Of a stretch of DNA of 64,000 nucleotides, positions 8,992 to 17,401 are shown piece after piece. The notes beneath the pieces were generated by a model. That model had not been told where the DNA came from, made no database searches, and saw only the letters and a program-made list of their open reading frames with translations. A program made the translations under genes and the position numbers. Each line of letters opens with the position of its first letter. The first letter of the stretch is position 1. The stretch comes from Bacteriovorax sp. (GTDB lineage: Bacteria; Bdellovibrionota; Bacteriovoracia; Bacteriovoracales; Bacteriovoracaceae), in NCBI GenBank assembly GCA_014378525.1, contig JACMNL010000004.1, forward strand, positions 51,361 through 115,360, read 5' to 3'.

Positions 8992-9729
8992 TTATTTATC
9001 ATAAGAAAATTTCCACTCAAAACTGTCATATCCTTGAAGATCTTGAGGACGAACTATATTAATTCTTAATTTTGATTTAGCTAAAACATTTTTTCCCTCA
9101 ACTAAAACAAGTTGAGTTTTATCCAAGGTAATTTTTTTCTCGGCTAAATTACCAACAGATTTTGCAATTAGTTCAATTGATGGAGATTTTAAAATAGCAT
9201 GGGCACTTCCATCATTACTGAACAAGAGAGATAACTTCTTCTTATCTTCGCTTAAAGATTCTACTTTTTCTAATTTTAAATTAGGCTCTGTGGCATCAGA
9301 ATTTACATAAATTGAGCCAACATAATTAATCATTATGCGAACGGCTCCCCTATCTTGATTTTTAGCAGTAAATACTATGGGAACTTCTTCGACGATTATC
9401 CGATATGCTTGCTCGGTTGCTATTTTTTCTTCACCTTGCCAAGATATTTTGATTGTTTTTGTTTCTTTAGGAGAGAGAAGAAATTGATTTGGAAATGCAG
9501 TGACTTCAGAAGTGTCAGGGCGATCCTCTTGACCATTTTCTAAGAGCTTCCTTTGAGTCACTTTTACGATGATTGGAACTGCTTCATTACTTCGGTTGAT
9601 AACTTGGGCAATAGAGTGAGAGCTTTTGCCGGTTGTTGTAAGAGATATTGATATAGGAGAAAATTCAAAATGAGCTTCGGCTTTGATGGAAACAAGTAGC
9701 AGTAGTGGAAATATGAAATGTTTAATCAT
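8992..9729 (-). CDS. Periplasmic pilus chaperone (PapD-like)
   Basis: The 245-residue protein has a signal peptide ending in EAHF and an N-terminal Ig-like domain beginning FEFSPISISL. It carries the chaperone hallmark QAYRIIVEEVPIVF and an FLLSPKETKTIKISW strand, so it belongs to the PapD superfamily of donor-strand chaperones. These hold pilins by beta-strand complementation and deliver them to the usher. ATG 9729 was preferred to the ATG at 9738 because the AGGA element then has usable spacing. It is the first gene of the chaperone-tip-usher operon and divergent from the OmpA-domain lipoprotein. Confidence 0.85.
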   Translation of the reverse strand: MIKHFIFPLLLLVSIKAEAHFEFSPISISLTTTGKSSHSIAQVINRSNEAVPIIVKVTQRKLLENGQEDRPDTSEVTAFPNQFLLSPKETKTIKISWQGEEKIATEQAYRIIVEEVPIVFTAKNQDRGAVRIMINYVGSIYVNSDATEPNLKLEKVESLSEDKKKLSLLFSNDGSAHAILKSPSIELIAKSVGNLAEKKITLDKTQLVLVEGKNVLAKSKLRINIVRPQDLQGYDSFEWKFSYDK

Positions 9730-9772
9730 TTTTATCATCCTAAGAAACTTAAAAAGTAGATATATATATTAT

Positions 9773-10816
9773 ATGGACTATCCTAATAGAAACAAAGTTA
9801 ATTTTTCAAGTATCTTAATATTTGTTTCATTCGTTTTAACTAGCAGCTGTGCTTGTGAATTTGTCACGAATGAAGCTTTAATTGTAAATAAACCATCAAT
9901 CAAAATAAATCCTGCACCTCGTTTTGTAGTCAATGGTGAATCAGACACAAACTCTGCTGGAGGTCTTCAAAGTATTTACTTCGAATACAAAAAATCTAAA
10001 ACTAACGAACTTCAATCACGTTTTCTCGATCAAAATGTCCAAATTCTATCTGATAATCCTGACGTTAGCATCATACTAGAAGCTTATTGTGACCCTACAG
10101 GAGGCAACGAATACAACCTCCGCTTATCTAAGGAACGAGGTCTGTATATAAAAAGCTATCTAGTTTCTAAGGGAATTAAGTCGGAGAGAATTTTAATTAA
10201 GCCAGTTGGTTCAAAGTCTAAGGCTTCTGAGATATCAGAAGTAGACTTTAAAAATGAAAGAAGGGTCAATATCATAATTCACTCAGTTACTCCTCAGGAC
10301 CTAGTTGCACCTCCAGACAAAGTTAATCAAACTAAAAAATCAACCTCTCAAGAAAAACCTGATTTAAATAATGCATTAACAGATATATCGAACACTGTAA
10401 CTCTATTGAGAGCTCCAGCAAAATTATTATTAAATGGCGAATCTGATCTTTTTACTGCTGGCGATCTACAAAGTATATTTTTTGAATATAAAAAACATAA
10501 AATAGTCAAAGAGCAAAGAGAGATATTAGACAAAAACATTCTATTTCTAAAGGCAAATCCAAAAATTTCTTTTGCCCTAGAAGTTCACAGTGATCCGATT
10601 GGAGGCGATGCTTATAATTCAAAGCTTGAAGAGAAAAGGCTTAATTATATTATAAGCTATCTACACAATCACGGTATAAGTCCCCAACGAATCAGTAATA
10701 AAATTATTGGCCCTAAACCTACTAGCAATTCACAAAATAATCTTCAAATCAATAATTCAAAACAATTCTACAAAACTGAGCGTAGGATGAATTTTGTTAT
10801 CACAGACATTCCCTAA
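9773..10816 (+). CDS. Putative lipoprotein with two tandem OmpA-like domains
   Basis: The 347-residue product has an N-terminal hydrophobic segment ending in LTSSCACE, an imperfect lipobox. Two homologous OmpA C-terminal-like domains follow, each opening with a shared block (NGESDTNSAGGLQSIYFEYK and NGESDLFTAGDLQSIFFEYK) and each closing in ERR(V/M)N. Such domains bind peptidoglycan, so the protein probably ties the outer membrane or the pilus base to the wall. ATG 9773 follows an AT-rich leader; the longer frame from 9683 overlaps the divergent chaperone gene. It is convergent with the pilin genes, three bases from their end. OmpA-like genes are not standard members of usher operons. Confidence 0.72.
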   Translation: MDYPNRNKVNFSSILIFVSFVLTSSCACEFVTNEALIVNKPSIKINPAPRFVVNGESDTNSAGGLQSIYFEYKKSKTNELQSRFLDQNVQILSDNPDVSIILEAYCDPTGGNEYNLRLSKERGLYIKSYLVSKGIKSERILIKPVGSKSKASEISEVDFKNERRVNIIIHSVTPQDLVAPPDKVNQTKKSTSQEKPDLNNALTDISNTVTLLRAPAKLLLNGESDLFTAGDLQSIFFEYKKHKIVKEQREILDKNILFLKANPKISFALEVHSDPIGGDAYNSKLEEKRLNYIISYLHNHGISPQRISNKIIGPKPTSNSQNNLQINNSKQFYKTERRMNFVITDIP

Positions 10817-10819
10817 AAA

Positions 10820-11311
10820 TCATTGACTTTGAACAGTGAAAGTAATTGTATCAGTATATGAACCAGCTCTTTTTGAGGCAGCGGTTACACCTGTATAACT
10901 GATAGAAACAGCTGATGCTACGGCCGAATATACTCCACCCGTCGCTTGTGTTTTAACAGTTTGATCTGTTGCTGTTAATGTGACCGCAGTTCCACCTGCA
11001 TACTTCATAGTATATCCAACAGTCTGAGTTGCATCTGTTGAGTGGACTAATTTACTAGCATTAGCAGATCTCGCAAGGATTAAGTAACCAGCTGTTGAGT
11101 TACTAGATTCAGCAACACTTGCCACAACGGAATCGACGGCTGTTGTTGTTAGCGTAAGGTTATTATAATTACCTGAAGGAGTAACGGCGATACTCACTGA
11201 ATCCGTAATTGTACCAGTTAAAGCTAAATTTGCATTAGCAGTCACTGCAAAACTGGTAGATTGAAAACTTAAAAAAGATAAGGCTAAAATTGCTAATAGT
11301 TTTGTTTTCAT
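10820..11311 (-). CDS. Single-domain pilin, probable major subunit A
   Basis: This 163-residue secreted beta protein has a signal peptide ending at about residue 22 (TSFA). The mature part begins VTANANLALTGTITDSVSI, an alternating hydrophobic strand like a donor-strand extension, and ends AGSYTDTITFTVQSQ like the other subunits here. It is about 50 percent similar by eye to its neighbour at 11336. A strong GAGGAGG precedes the ATG. A pilus rod subunit is inferred. No cysteine pair is present in the mature part. Confidence 0.62.
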   Translation of the reverse strand: MKTKLLAILALSFLSFQSTSFAVTANANLALTGTITDSVSIAVTPSGNYNNLTLTTTAVDSVVASVAESSNSTAGYLILARSANASKLVHSTDATQTVGYTMKYAGGTAVTLTATDQTVKTQATGGVYSAVASAVSISYTGVTAASKRAGSYTDTITFTVQSQ

Positions 11312-11335
11312 AACACTTCCTCCTCAGGAAATTGC

Positions 11336-11845
11336 TTATTTACTCTCTATAGTAAAAGTTATTACATCGTTATATGCACCAGATTTTAAATTAGTAGCTG
11401 GTATTCCTTGAAAGCTTATAGTTACATCTTTATTAACAGCATTATATGTTCCGCCAATATTTTGTTCACGCATAACTTGATCGTTGCTGGTTAATTGAAC
11501 AGCTCCACCATTTCCATAACGAAGCATATAAGGAACATTATCTGCACTTTTAGTATTTTGAATTTTTCCATTATTAACTGAGCGAGCTTTTATTAAATAT
11601 CCATTAGTAGAATTAGAAGATTCATAAATGGTTGCAACTGGAACATCGATTTGTGTGCTATTAACATTCAAGTTACTATAGTTCCCAACTGGAGTAATCG
11701 AGATCGATATCAACTCACTTATATAAGCAGAGATAGTCAGTGTCGCCGTAGTTGATTGAGCGTTTGAATTTGAAATAAAACTTAAAAGAACTAAACTTAG
11801 TAAAAACTTAGATGATAGTTGATTCTTTAAGTCTACAGTATTCAT
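11336..11845 (-). CDS. Single-domain pilin, probable subunit B
   Basis: The 169-residue protein carries a signal sequence (hydrophobic core FLLSLVLLSFISNSNA). Its mature domain is paralogous to the pilin at 10820: the shared blocks are SISITPVGNYSNL, ATIYESSNSTNGYLI, and the terminal SGAYNDVITFTIESK. It precedes the other pilin gene by 24 bases and is probably cotranscribed with it. TGGAGA lies before the ATG. The two paralogues could be major and minor rod subunits. Confidence 0.6.
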   Translation of the reverse strand: MNTVDLKNQLSSKFLLSLVLLSFISNSNAQSTTATLTISAYISELISISITPVGNYSNLNVNSTQIDVPVATIYESSNSTNGYLIKARSVNNGKIQNTKSADNVPYMLRYGNGGAVQLTSNDQVMREQNIGGTYNAVNKDVTISFQGIPATNLKSGAYNDVITFTIESK

Positions 11846-12315
11846 TTCACTTTCTCCACTTTCTAAAGATTTAATGTCTTCTTGTCGTCTGGATCTTCTT
11901 TTATCTTAACACGCATCGAGTCACCAATTCCTCCCCCTACGACCAATCGGATACTTACGCCAAAACAAAAGTGCAAAACATCCTGAAATCTATGAATTCT
12001 TTTGAATATTTAAAGAAAGCACCGAATTCTTTAATTACTAAAGTTTTCACCATTAATAGCCCCTTTTTTACGGCAACCACCCTAAAGGTTGCTGAAATAG
12101 CAAGGCCAGGGACCAATTCAAAGAATTCAAAGAATTCAAAGAATCTAAAGAATGTGAAACCATCGTCATTAGCGCATATTTAAAATGACTATAGTTAATA
12201 AAGAAGGAAGATGTTTTAAGTTAATAATTATTAATAGTTCTTTTTTTGCTTAATCAAAAAATTGCACCAACAACCATAGATTGATAAAAATTAAGATTAA
12301 ACATAAAATAATAGA
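11846..12315. other. 470-base intergenic region with competing hairpins and a 9-bp tandem repeat
   Basis: No convincing gene lies between the pilins and the response regulator. Two hairpins share bases and cannot coexist: GCAACC (12073-12078) with GGTTGC (12087-12092), and TTGCT (12089-12093) with AGCAA (12099-12103). Downstream are three perfect and one imperfect copies of AATTCAAAG (12115-12150). This could be a regulatory RNA or leader, but it matches no riboswitch class known to me. A 70-codon frame from GTG 11971 has no ribosome binding site and is not called. Confidence 0.4.
12115..12150 (+). repeat. Tandem 9-bp repeat (AATTCAAAG, 4 copies)
   Basis: Copies begin at 12115, 12124 and 12133 (identical) and 12142 (AATCTAAAG). 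They directly follow the hairpin region between the pilin genes and the response-regulator gene. Confidence 0.85.
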
Positions 12316-13041
12316 ATGAATAAATATAAAATATTAATTATCGAAGATGATAAAGGAATTCGAGAAATTTTAAATATATTGTTAGAAGATTTCTATGACG
12401 TCTCTTTAGCCGTTAATGGAATCGATGGTTTAAAAAAAGCTATTCGTAATCCTCCAGATTTAATTCTCTTAGATTTAATAATGCCTGAACTGGATGGCTT
12501 TCAAGTTTGTAAAGCTTTGCGAGAAGATGATGAATTTTCAGATGTACCCATTATGATTATAACCGGTTTAAATAATTCTGAAGACAGAACAAAATTATTC
12601 GGATTAGGGGTTGATGATTTTATTTCTAAACCGTTTAATAGTGATGAATTACTTGCGAGAATTCAAAGAAGAATCCAACGAAGTTCTGCTTTAATTGAAA
12701 ATGAATCTCAAAAATCTCAAATTAAAAAATCAGTAATTAAGCCAACTGCTCAACTTGTTTCAGCTGGAAAATTAAAAATTGAATTTAGAAATCAAGAAGT
12801 GCTAATAGATAATTTAAAAATTCCACTTAGTGCTATTGAATTAAAACTTTTTCATTTTCTAGCTAATAATTATAACAATCTTGTTAATCGTGAAAATATA
12901 GTCGAATGGGTGTGGGAAAAACAAACAGTTTCGCCTCGATTAATTGATCCACATATCTTGTCCCTTCGACGAAAGCTAAAAGAATCAAATCTCACTATCC
13001 AAGCTCTATACGGCAAAGGATATATTTTAAAAAATATATGA
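12316..13041 (+). CDS. OmpR-family response regulator
   Basis: The 241-residue protein has an N-terminal receiver domain with acidic pocket IIEDD, phospho-acceptor aspartate in LILLDLIMPELDG (about residue 55), the switch Thr in IITG and the Lys in SKPF. A C-terminal winged-helix DNA-binding domain follows (about 150-241, LSAIELKLFHFLANNYNNLVN and SPRLIDPHILSLRRKL). No histidine kinase is adjacent, so the partner is elsewhere. Its position beside the pilin genes suggests control of the pilus locus, which is inference. Composition is AT-rich like the pilus genes. Confidence 0.9.
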   Translation: MNKYKILIIEDDKGIREILNILLEDFYDVSLAVNGIDGLKKAIRNPPDLILLDLIMPELDGFQVCKALREDDEFSDVPIMIITGLNNSEDRTKLFGLGVDDFISKPFNSDELLARIQRRIQRSSALIENESQKSQIKKSVIKPTAQLVSAGKLKIEFRNQEVLIDNLKIPLSAIELKLFHFLANNYNNLVNRENIVEWVWEKQTVSPRLIDPHILSLRRKLKESNLTIQALYGKGYILKNI

Positions 13042-13224
13042 TCTCTTCGTATGAAGCCAAAAAAGGGTGTTGGAACCACATCTGGAAAAACTTTCTCGGC
13101 TTATTCTTTGCATTCTTTCTTCGAAGTTAATCTAAAACAAGGAAGAGATGGATGATTAAAACTGTTGGTTAGACGATAGGAAGAATTAACACTGTAACTA
13201 AAAAAATAATTCGAACTCGGGGAC

Positions 13225-13264
13225 GCCCTTATTAATTCAAGGAAGGGCTATCGCCCACTTTTTT
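13225..13264 (+). terminator. Terminator-like hairpins after the response regulator
   Basis: GGGC-TATC-GCCC (13245-13256) is followed by ACTTTTTT. The upstream GCCCTT (13225-13230) can pair with AAGGGC (13243-13248) as an alternative. Confidence 0.5.
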
Positions 13265-13280
13265 GTGTCTTTTTTAGGTT

Positions 13281-13814
13281 TTAAACTACAAAATGGCGTT
13301 GTGAAATATGGTCTTTCTTATATAAGTAATCTAGCTCTTCATGGAGTCTTTTTTCAATCTGACTAACATGATTAGAGGCTTCAATATTCCATTTTGCTAT
13401 AGGGCTTAATTTTGAGCTTAAGGCAGCGAGCTTAAGCATTCTAATCTGATTCAGAATGGTTTGGCGGACTTCTGGGTATTGAATTTTTATGGCGACTAGA
13501 TCGCCATTTTTAAGCTGGGCCTTGTGAAGCTGGCCAATAGAAGCTGCAAATATCGAATTACTTAAATAGCTAAAATGTTCATCAAAATTTATTTGAAGTT
13601 CTTTTTCTATCAAAAAAATGACCTTGCGATTGCTCAATAATTGCTTTTGAGATTTTTTGGAAGATACCTGCTCAGGGTAGAGCTGTTGAAGTAGCTTGTA
13701 AAGAATTCCTCTTTCTTCTGAAGCTAGAGCAATGAGCTCATCTAGACCATTGTCACTGTCGCGAACTTTAAGGGCATGAATAAACCTGAATGAATTAATA
13801 AAGTTTTTGATCAC
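13281..13814 (-). pseudogene. Truncated AarF/ABC1 (UbiB-like) kinase
   Basis: The 177-residue product contains the ABC1 family core FAASIGQLHKAQLKNGDLVAIKIQYPE, with the family's Ala-rich loop and invariant Lys, followed by HEELDY. It then stops after 12 unrelated residues. Normal members run more than 200 residues further and supply the catalytic Asp and metal-binding motifs. The frame therefore appears 3'-truncated and is unlikely to be an active kinase. The remaining part could be a relic or a shortened regulatory protein. The ATG at 13814 has no clear ribosome binding site. Confidence 0.6.
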
Positions 13815-13842
13815 AGTTTGCCTAGAAGGTGTAGTCTATTAA

Positions 13843-14526
13843 TTAATAATAAATCCAGGATTTCAAATCATCTGAGATCTTAAGCCGACGTGCTTTATCT
13901 GCACGTTTCGGACTTCTTTCAATCCCTAAACTGTTGAGCCCTTTCTTTTCTGCTGCTGCCAGAAGGCTGCCTTCTCCACAGAATGGATGTACAACCTTCT
14001 TCGATTTTGTTTGTGTGGCAATGAAGTTGGCAATCATTAAACAGTTTTCAAGGCCCATTCCTCTCACCCATGTTTTTTCTCCCAGTTCGGGAATCACATC
14101 GGGAGTTGATCTGCTCATATCGTGAAGGCGGATATTTTTTGAAAAACAAAGTATATGTGAGTATGCAGGTTTTCCGAATGTAACAACACCGGGATCTACT
14201 CTGCAGACTATTTTATGCCACAAAAGTGCGAGGTCATTTTGTTCTGCTGCTTTTTGAACCAGATAAGCTTTATCAACCCACGTGCCTTCATACTTAATAT
14301 CTGACTGATAAAAAACAACGACACCATCATCCGGAGTACGTGACATAATTAATGAGGCCGTGTTCGTGAACCATTCTTTCCATTGCTCTAATGTGTAATT
14401 GTTAAATTCAGAAATGTCGGGCATTGAAGCGACAAGTGAAGATCCAGCGAGTGATTCTTTTGACTGCGACTCAAGCCATACGAGTGCATCTGCGCAAAGG
14501 ACTTCGCGAGATGGATTATTTTCCAT
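13843..14526 (-). CDS. Methyltransferase-like protein (SAM-dependent, class I)
   Basis: The 227-residue protein ends in a class I SAM-binding motif of the DNA-methylase type: VHPFCGEGSLLAAAEKKGLN followed by GIERSPKRADKARRL. The N-terminal SMPDISEF stretch stands where a DPPY-type catalytic motif lies in N6/N4 methylases. The order (catalytic motif first, SAM motif last) matches beta-type amino-methylases. The substrate is unknown; no restriction enzyme is nearby. The ATG at 14526 overlaps the last codons of the guanine deaminase gene, implying coupled translation. Confidence 0.6.
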   Translation of the reverse strand: MENNPSREVLCADALVWLESQSKESLAGSSLVASMPDISEFNNYTLEQWKEWFTNTASLIMSRTPDDGVVVFYQSDIKYEGTWVDKAYLVQKAAEQNDLALLWHKIVCRVDPGVVTFGKPAYSHILCFSKNIRLHDMSRSTPDVIPELGEKTWVRGMGLENCLMIANFIATQTKSKKVVHPFCGEGSLLAAAEKKGLNSLGIERSPKRADKARRLKISDDLKSWIYY

Positions 14527-15820
14527 AAACTTTTTCACCGGCCACATAAACTGATTCTGTCGCGCGGTCATCACCAAGTGTCATGAGAATAAAAAGCACT
14601 TCATTGATATCTTTGCAGAAACCCATTCTGAAATCCATCAATGGTGTTGATTTCAAATCGAGAACCACTAGGTCTGCTTCCATTCCAGGTGCAATCGATC
14701 CTACTTTATCTTCCATGTAAAGCGACTCTGCTCCGCCTTTTGTTGCCAGATAAAAAGCTTTCAAAGATGAAAGTGAGTAACCGCTGAGCTGGCCGATCTT
14801 ATAGGACTCGTTCATCGTCTGCAGATGAGAAAAACTTGTTCCTGCACCTATGTCTGTTCCGAGTCCTGTTTTCACTGGACGCGTTTTGTCTTTTGCTTTT
14901 TCGAATGAAAATAATCCGCTTCCTAAAAACTGGTTTGAAGTTGAACAATGGCAGACTGCAGCTCCGCATTTATGCATGCGGGCCCATTCTGATTCTGTTA
15001 AATGAACTCCGTGAGCGTAAAGTGATCTTTCACCTAAAAGTCCGTAATGATCATAAACGTCGAGATAATCAGAGCGCTCAGGAAATAATTCTTTTACCCA
15101 TGCAATTTCTCCCAGATTTTCAGAGATATGAGTTTGCACGTAAGTTCCAGGATGCTCTTTCCACAACTCTCCTGCCATCTTTAATTGTTCAGGCGTTGAT
15201 GTCGGTGCAAATCTTGGAGTGATGGCATAAGAAAGTCTTCCTTTGCCGTGCCATCTTTTTATTAATGCTTTTGATTCGTCGTAACCTTTTTGAGCAGTAT
15301 CAAGTAAAGCAGGCGGAGCATTTCTATCCATCAACACTTTACCGGCGACCATTCTCAGGTTTAATTTTTCTGCTTCTTCAAAGAGAGCGTCGACAGAATG
15401 TTCGTGAACAGTTCCGAAAACCAGTGACGTTGTTGTACCAGAGCGCAAACTTTCTTTGATGAAAACTTTTGCCACTTCTGTCGCATGATTTTTATCCGCA
15501 AATTTCTGCTCGGCCACAAAAGTATAATTATTGAGCCAGTCTAGTAACTGCTTGCCATAGGCGCCGATAATTTCGGTCTGCGGGTAATGCACGTGAGTGT
15601 CGACGAATCCCGGAATGATCAGCGAGTTTTTATAATCCGTGACTTCGCTTCCCTCAGGAATGGAATCTTTTAATGAAGCATAACTTCCAAAGGATTTAAT
15701 TTTTCCGTCTTCAATCATAACCAGAGCGTCACTCTCATATTGAAAAGATTGATCGTCCCCTACAAGAAAAGGGTCTGCTTTAAAGGTAAGCGCTTGTCCG
15801 CGCAGAATTTTTGTCGTCAT
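14516..15820 (-). CDS. guaD: Guanine deaminase
   Basis: The 434-residue amidohydrolase converts guanine to xanthine and ammonia in purine salvage. The zinc site is visible: the HxH pair in VDTHVHYPQTE, His in QTHISEN, and Asp in GLGTDIGAGTS. Other family blocks are LDWLNNYTFVAEQKF and HCSTSNQFLGSG. ATG 15820 was chosen because the upstream GTG at 15853 lies inside the terminator of the preceding gene. It is cotranscribed with the methylase-like gene downstream. Confidence 0.92.
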   Translation of the reverse strand: MTTKILRGQALTFKADPFLVGDDQSFQYESDALVMIEDGKIKSFGSYASLKDSIPEGSEVTDYKNSLIIPGFVDTHVHYPQTEIIGAYGKQLLDWLNNYTFVAEQKFADKNHATEVAKVFIKESLRSGTTTSLVFGTVHEHSVDALFEEAEKLNLRMVAGKVLMDRNAPPALLDTAQKGYDESKALIKRWHGKGRLSYAITPRFAPTSTPEQLKMAGELWKEHPGTYVQTHISENLGEIAWVKELFPERSDYLDVYDHYGLLGERSLYAHGVHLTESEWARMHKCGAAVCHCSTSNQFLGSGLFSFEKAKDKTRPVKTGLGTDIGAGTSFSHLQTMNESYKIGQLSGYSLSSLKAFYLATKGGAESLYMEDKVGSIAPGMEADLVVLDLKSTPLMDFRMGFCKDINEVLFILMTLGDDRATESVYVAGEKVYGK

Positions 15821-15837
15821 AAAGTCTTTATACCAAA

Positions 15838-15879
15838 CTAAAAAGGGTTCCACCAGATCAAATGATCACAGTGGAACCC
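15838..15879 (-). terminator. Terminator of the secreted-protein gene upstream of guaD
   Basis: GGGTTCCAC (15879-15871 on the minus strand) pairs perfectly with GTGGAACCC (15853-15845) and is followed by TTTTTAG. It separates the 15896 gene from guaD. Confidence 0.85.
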
Positions 15880-15895
15880 GCTTATAGATATTAGA

Positions 15896-16288
15896 TTACT
15901 TAATAGTTTTTAAGTTCGTATTAATAACACTTGATACTGAAGACTCATCAAGAGTTTCACAACTGATTGCTTTAGCAACGTTCACAAAACGATTAGGTGC
16001 TACTTGAACGAATGTGTAAGCAAGATCTAGTACTGAATCGTTAACTTTTACTTCTGTATATGTTTCATTCCCAAGTTTAACAGTTTCTAGTGTTGCTGTT
16101 TCTACTACTGAGTGAATTCCTGATTTCGGAAGGCCAGTTAAACATGGCTCACAAAATTCAATAATTTTTGCGTTCGTTTGTAATAATAGAAGAGCTCTCT
16201 CTCCTTCTTGACGAGAAATTGCCTGACACTGATCGGCCATAGCGTTGATTGAGAAAAGAGTAACGAATGTAAAAAGGATTGCTTTCAT
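15896..16288 (-). CDS. Secreted protein of unknown function
   Basis: This 130-residue protein has a clear signal peptide (MKAILFTFVTLFSINAMA, cleavage before DQ). The mature part has four cysteines, including a FCEPC pair, and probably forms disulfides in the periplasm. No known family was recognised. GGAGA precedes ATG 16288. It stands alone with its own terminator. Confidence 0.7.
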   Translation of the reverse strand: MKAILFTFVTLFSINAMADQCQAISRQEGERALLLLQTNAKIIEFCEPCLTGLPKSGIHSVVETATLETVKLGNETYTEVKVNDSVLDLAYTFVQVAPNRFVNVAKAISCETLDESSVSSVINTNLKTIK

Positions 16289-16383
16289 GTTTGTCTCCAA
16301 AAAATATTGTATCAATAGTTGTTGGAGACGCTTTTAACATAAATTATGAATTGCCAATGTCGATTGTAAAAATTACAGAATGC

Positions 16384-16935
16384 TTATTGCAGTTTTCCAG
16401 CGTAATCAATAAAGGAGTTAACCAGCTTTTGTAACTTTGAAACCTGGGCCGGGTCCTTTAGATTTTCTACTTCATCAAAGGCCTGGTCGGCATGCATGAA
16501 TCCCATCGGCTCCGGATAAAGAAAATTTCCCAAAGTTTCTATTGGTTGTCTAGCGTGAGCTAGACCTCGTGTAGCACCTAATGCCCCAGGAGATGCTCCT
16601 AACATCAGGATAGGTTTTTTTGTAATTGGAAGTGGCTTCACTCGCGACAGCCAGTCCAGAGTATTTTTTAAAGGACTCGACATCGAGCCATTGTACTCAG
16701 GTGAAGAAATAATCAAGGCCTGAGCTTCTGCCACATGTTTAGCAAGAGTCATCACTCCTTCAGGAATTCCTTTTGATTCAATATCAGCGTCGTAGACAGG
16801 AATATTTAGAGTCTGCAGATCGACTACTATTGTTTGCACTTCAGTATTGCTCTTTAAAAGTTTGTCCGTAAACCTTACAATTTTTTTATTCAAAGAATCT
16901 TTTCTCAAGCTTCCTGCAAACAATAGAATTTTCAT
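16384..16935 (-). CDS. NADPH-dependent FMN reductase family protein
   Basis: The 183-residue flavodoxin-fold protein matches the FMN_red family: FMN-binding loop GSLRKDSLNKK near the N-terminus, SPEYNGSMSSPLKNTLDWLS, and a glycine-rich LGASPGALGATRG. Such enzymes (azoreductase and chromate reductase type) reduce quinones, azo dyes or metals with NAD(P)H. ATG 16935 has AAGGA at good spacing. It is monocistronic. Confidence 0.88.
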   Translation of the reverse strand: MKILLFAGSLRKDSLNKKIVRFTDKLLKSNTEVQTIVVDLQTLNIPVYDADIESKGIPEGVMTLAKHVAEAQALIISSPEYNGSMSSPLKNTLDWLSRVKPLPITKKPILMLGASPGALGATRGLAHARQPIETLGNFLYPEPMGFMHADQAFDEVENLKDPAQVSKLQKLVNSFIDYAGKLQ

Positions 16936-17039
16936 ACGCATCCTTTTTTAATATTATTACTAACTAAAACAATCAACTAATGTGAATAACTTAGCCAATG
17001 AAAAATAATTCTTGGGGAAATTACTTCTCTCACCTTTTT

Positions 17040-17068
17040 CGCCACAAGACTCTCACCAATTTGCCTCA
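17040..17068 (+). promoter_or_regulatory. Putative enhancer-protein binding pair (CGCCACA / TGCCTCA)
   Basis: Heptamers at 17040-17046 and 17062-17068, start to start 22 bp, lie about 40-65 bp upstream of the sigma-54 site at 17106. They resemble the TGCCTCA pairs before five other sigma-54 sites in the window. Confidence 0.45.
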
Positions 17069-17105
17069 ATTGCTTTAAAAAAAGTGCAATAACATACAAA
17101 ATCCT

Positions 17106-17121
17106 TGGCATGGATCATGCT
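17106..17121 (+). promoter_or_regulatory. Sigma-54 promoter
   Basis: TGGCATGGATCATGCT has GG and GC twelve bases apart as in the -24/-12 consensus. It lies 38 bases before the start codon at 17159. Confidence 0.8.
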
Positions 17122-17158
17122 TTAGTTTTTGCACAGGTAATTAAACCATGGAGGATTT

Positions 17159-17341
17159 ATGGTACAAGACAAAAAAAACTTTTCATCTGGAAAAAAACCA
17201 ATGTCACAAGATCTTGATAAAAAAGCTGGAGCTGCATCAGACAGATCTGCAGACTCATCAAGAACTGGAAACATGAAACAAACTGACCCAAAAGATAAGT
17301 CAGGAATCGCTGGAAAACGCGATGTTGGTTCTCGTAAATAG
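17159..17341 (+). CDS. Small disordered hydrophilic protein
   Basis: The 60-residue protein is almost entirely Lys, Asp, Ser, Gly and Ala (ASDRSADSSRTGNMK) with no hydrophobic core, so it is predicted to be intrinsically disordered like hydrophilins or stress-induced small proteins. GGAGG lies before the ATG, and a sigma-54 promoter stands upstream. Similar genes are at 18060, 21660, 27591, 55734 and 57147. No homologue family was recognised. Confidence 0.75.
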   Translation: MVQDKKNFSSGKKPMSQDLDKKAGAASDRSADSSRTGNMKQTDPKDKSGIAGKRDVGSRK

Positions 17342-17356
17342 TTAACTAATGCTATA

Positions 17357-17378
17357 CGCTGGGGTGAAAACCCCGGCG
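17357..17378 (+). terminator. Hairpin after the small hydrophilic gene
   Basis: CGCTGGGG pairs with CCCCGGCG (one G-U) around a six-base loop. The U-tract is poor (TTGCAATTT). Confidence 0.5.
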
Positions 17379-17401
17379 TTGCAATTTAAAGAAAAAGAAT
17401 T

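Noticed and set aside
12061..12150. A c-di-GMP or SAM riboswitch in the pilus-regulator gap
   Set aside because: GGCAACC resembles part of SAM-I, but the rest of the core and P1 are missing; no GEMM core either.
11971..12183. A 70-codon frame from GTG between pilins and response regulator
   Set aside because: No ribosome binding site; the Asn/Ser/Lys tail is just the translation of the 9-bp repeat, and the region folds as RNA.
14836..15222. A 128-codon frame antisense to guanine deaminase
   Set aside because: Antisense shadow of a well-conserved enzyme gene without initiation signals.
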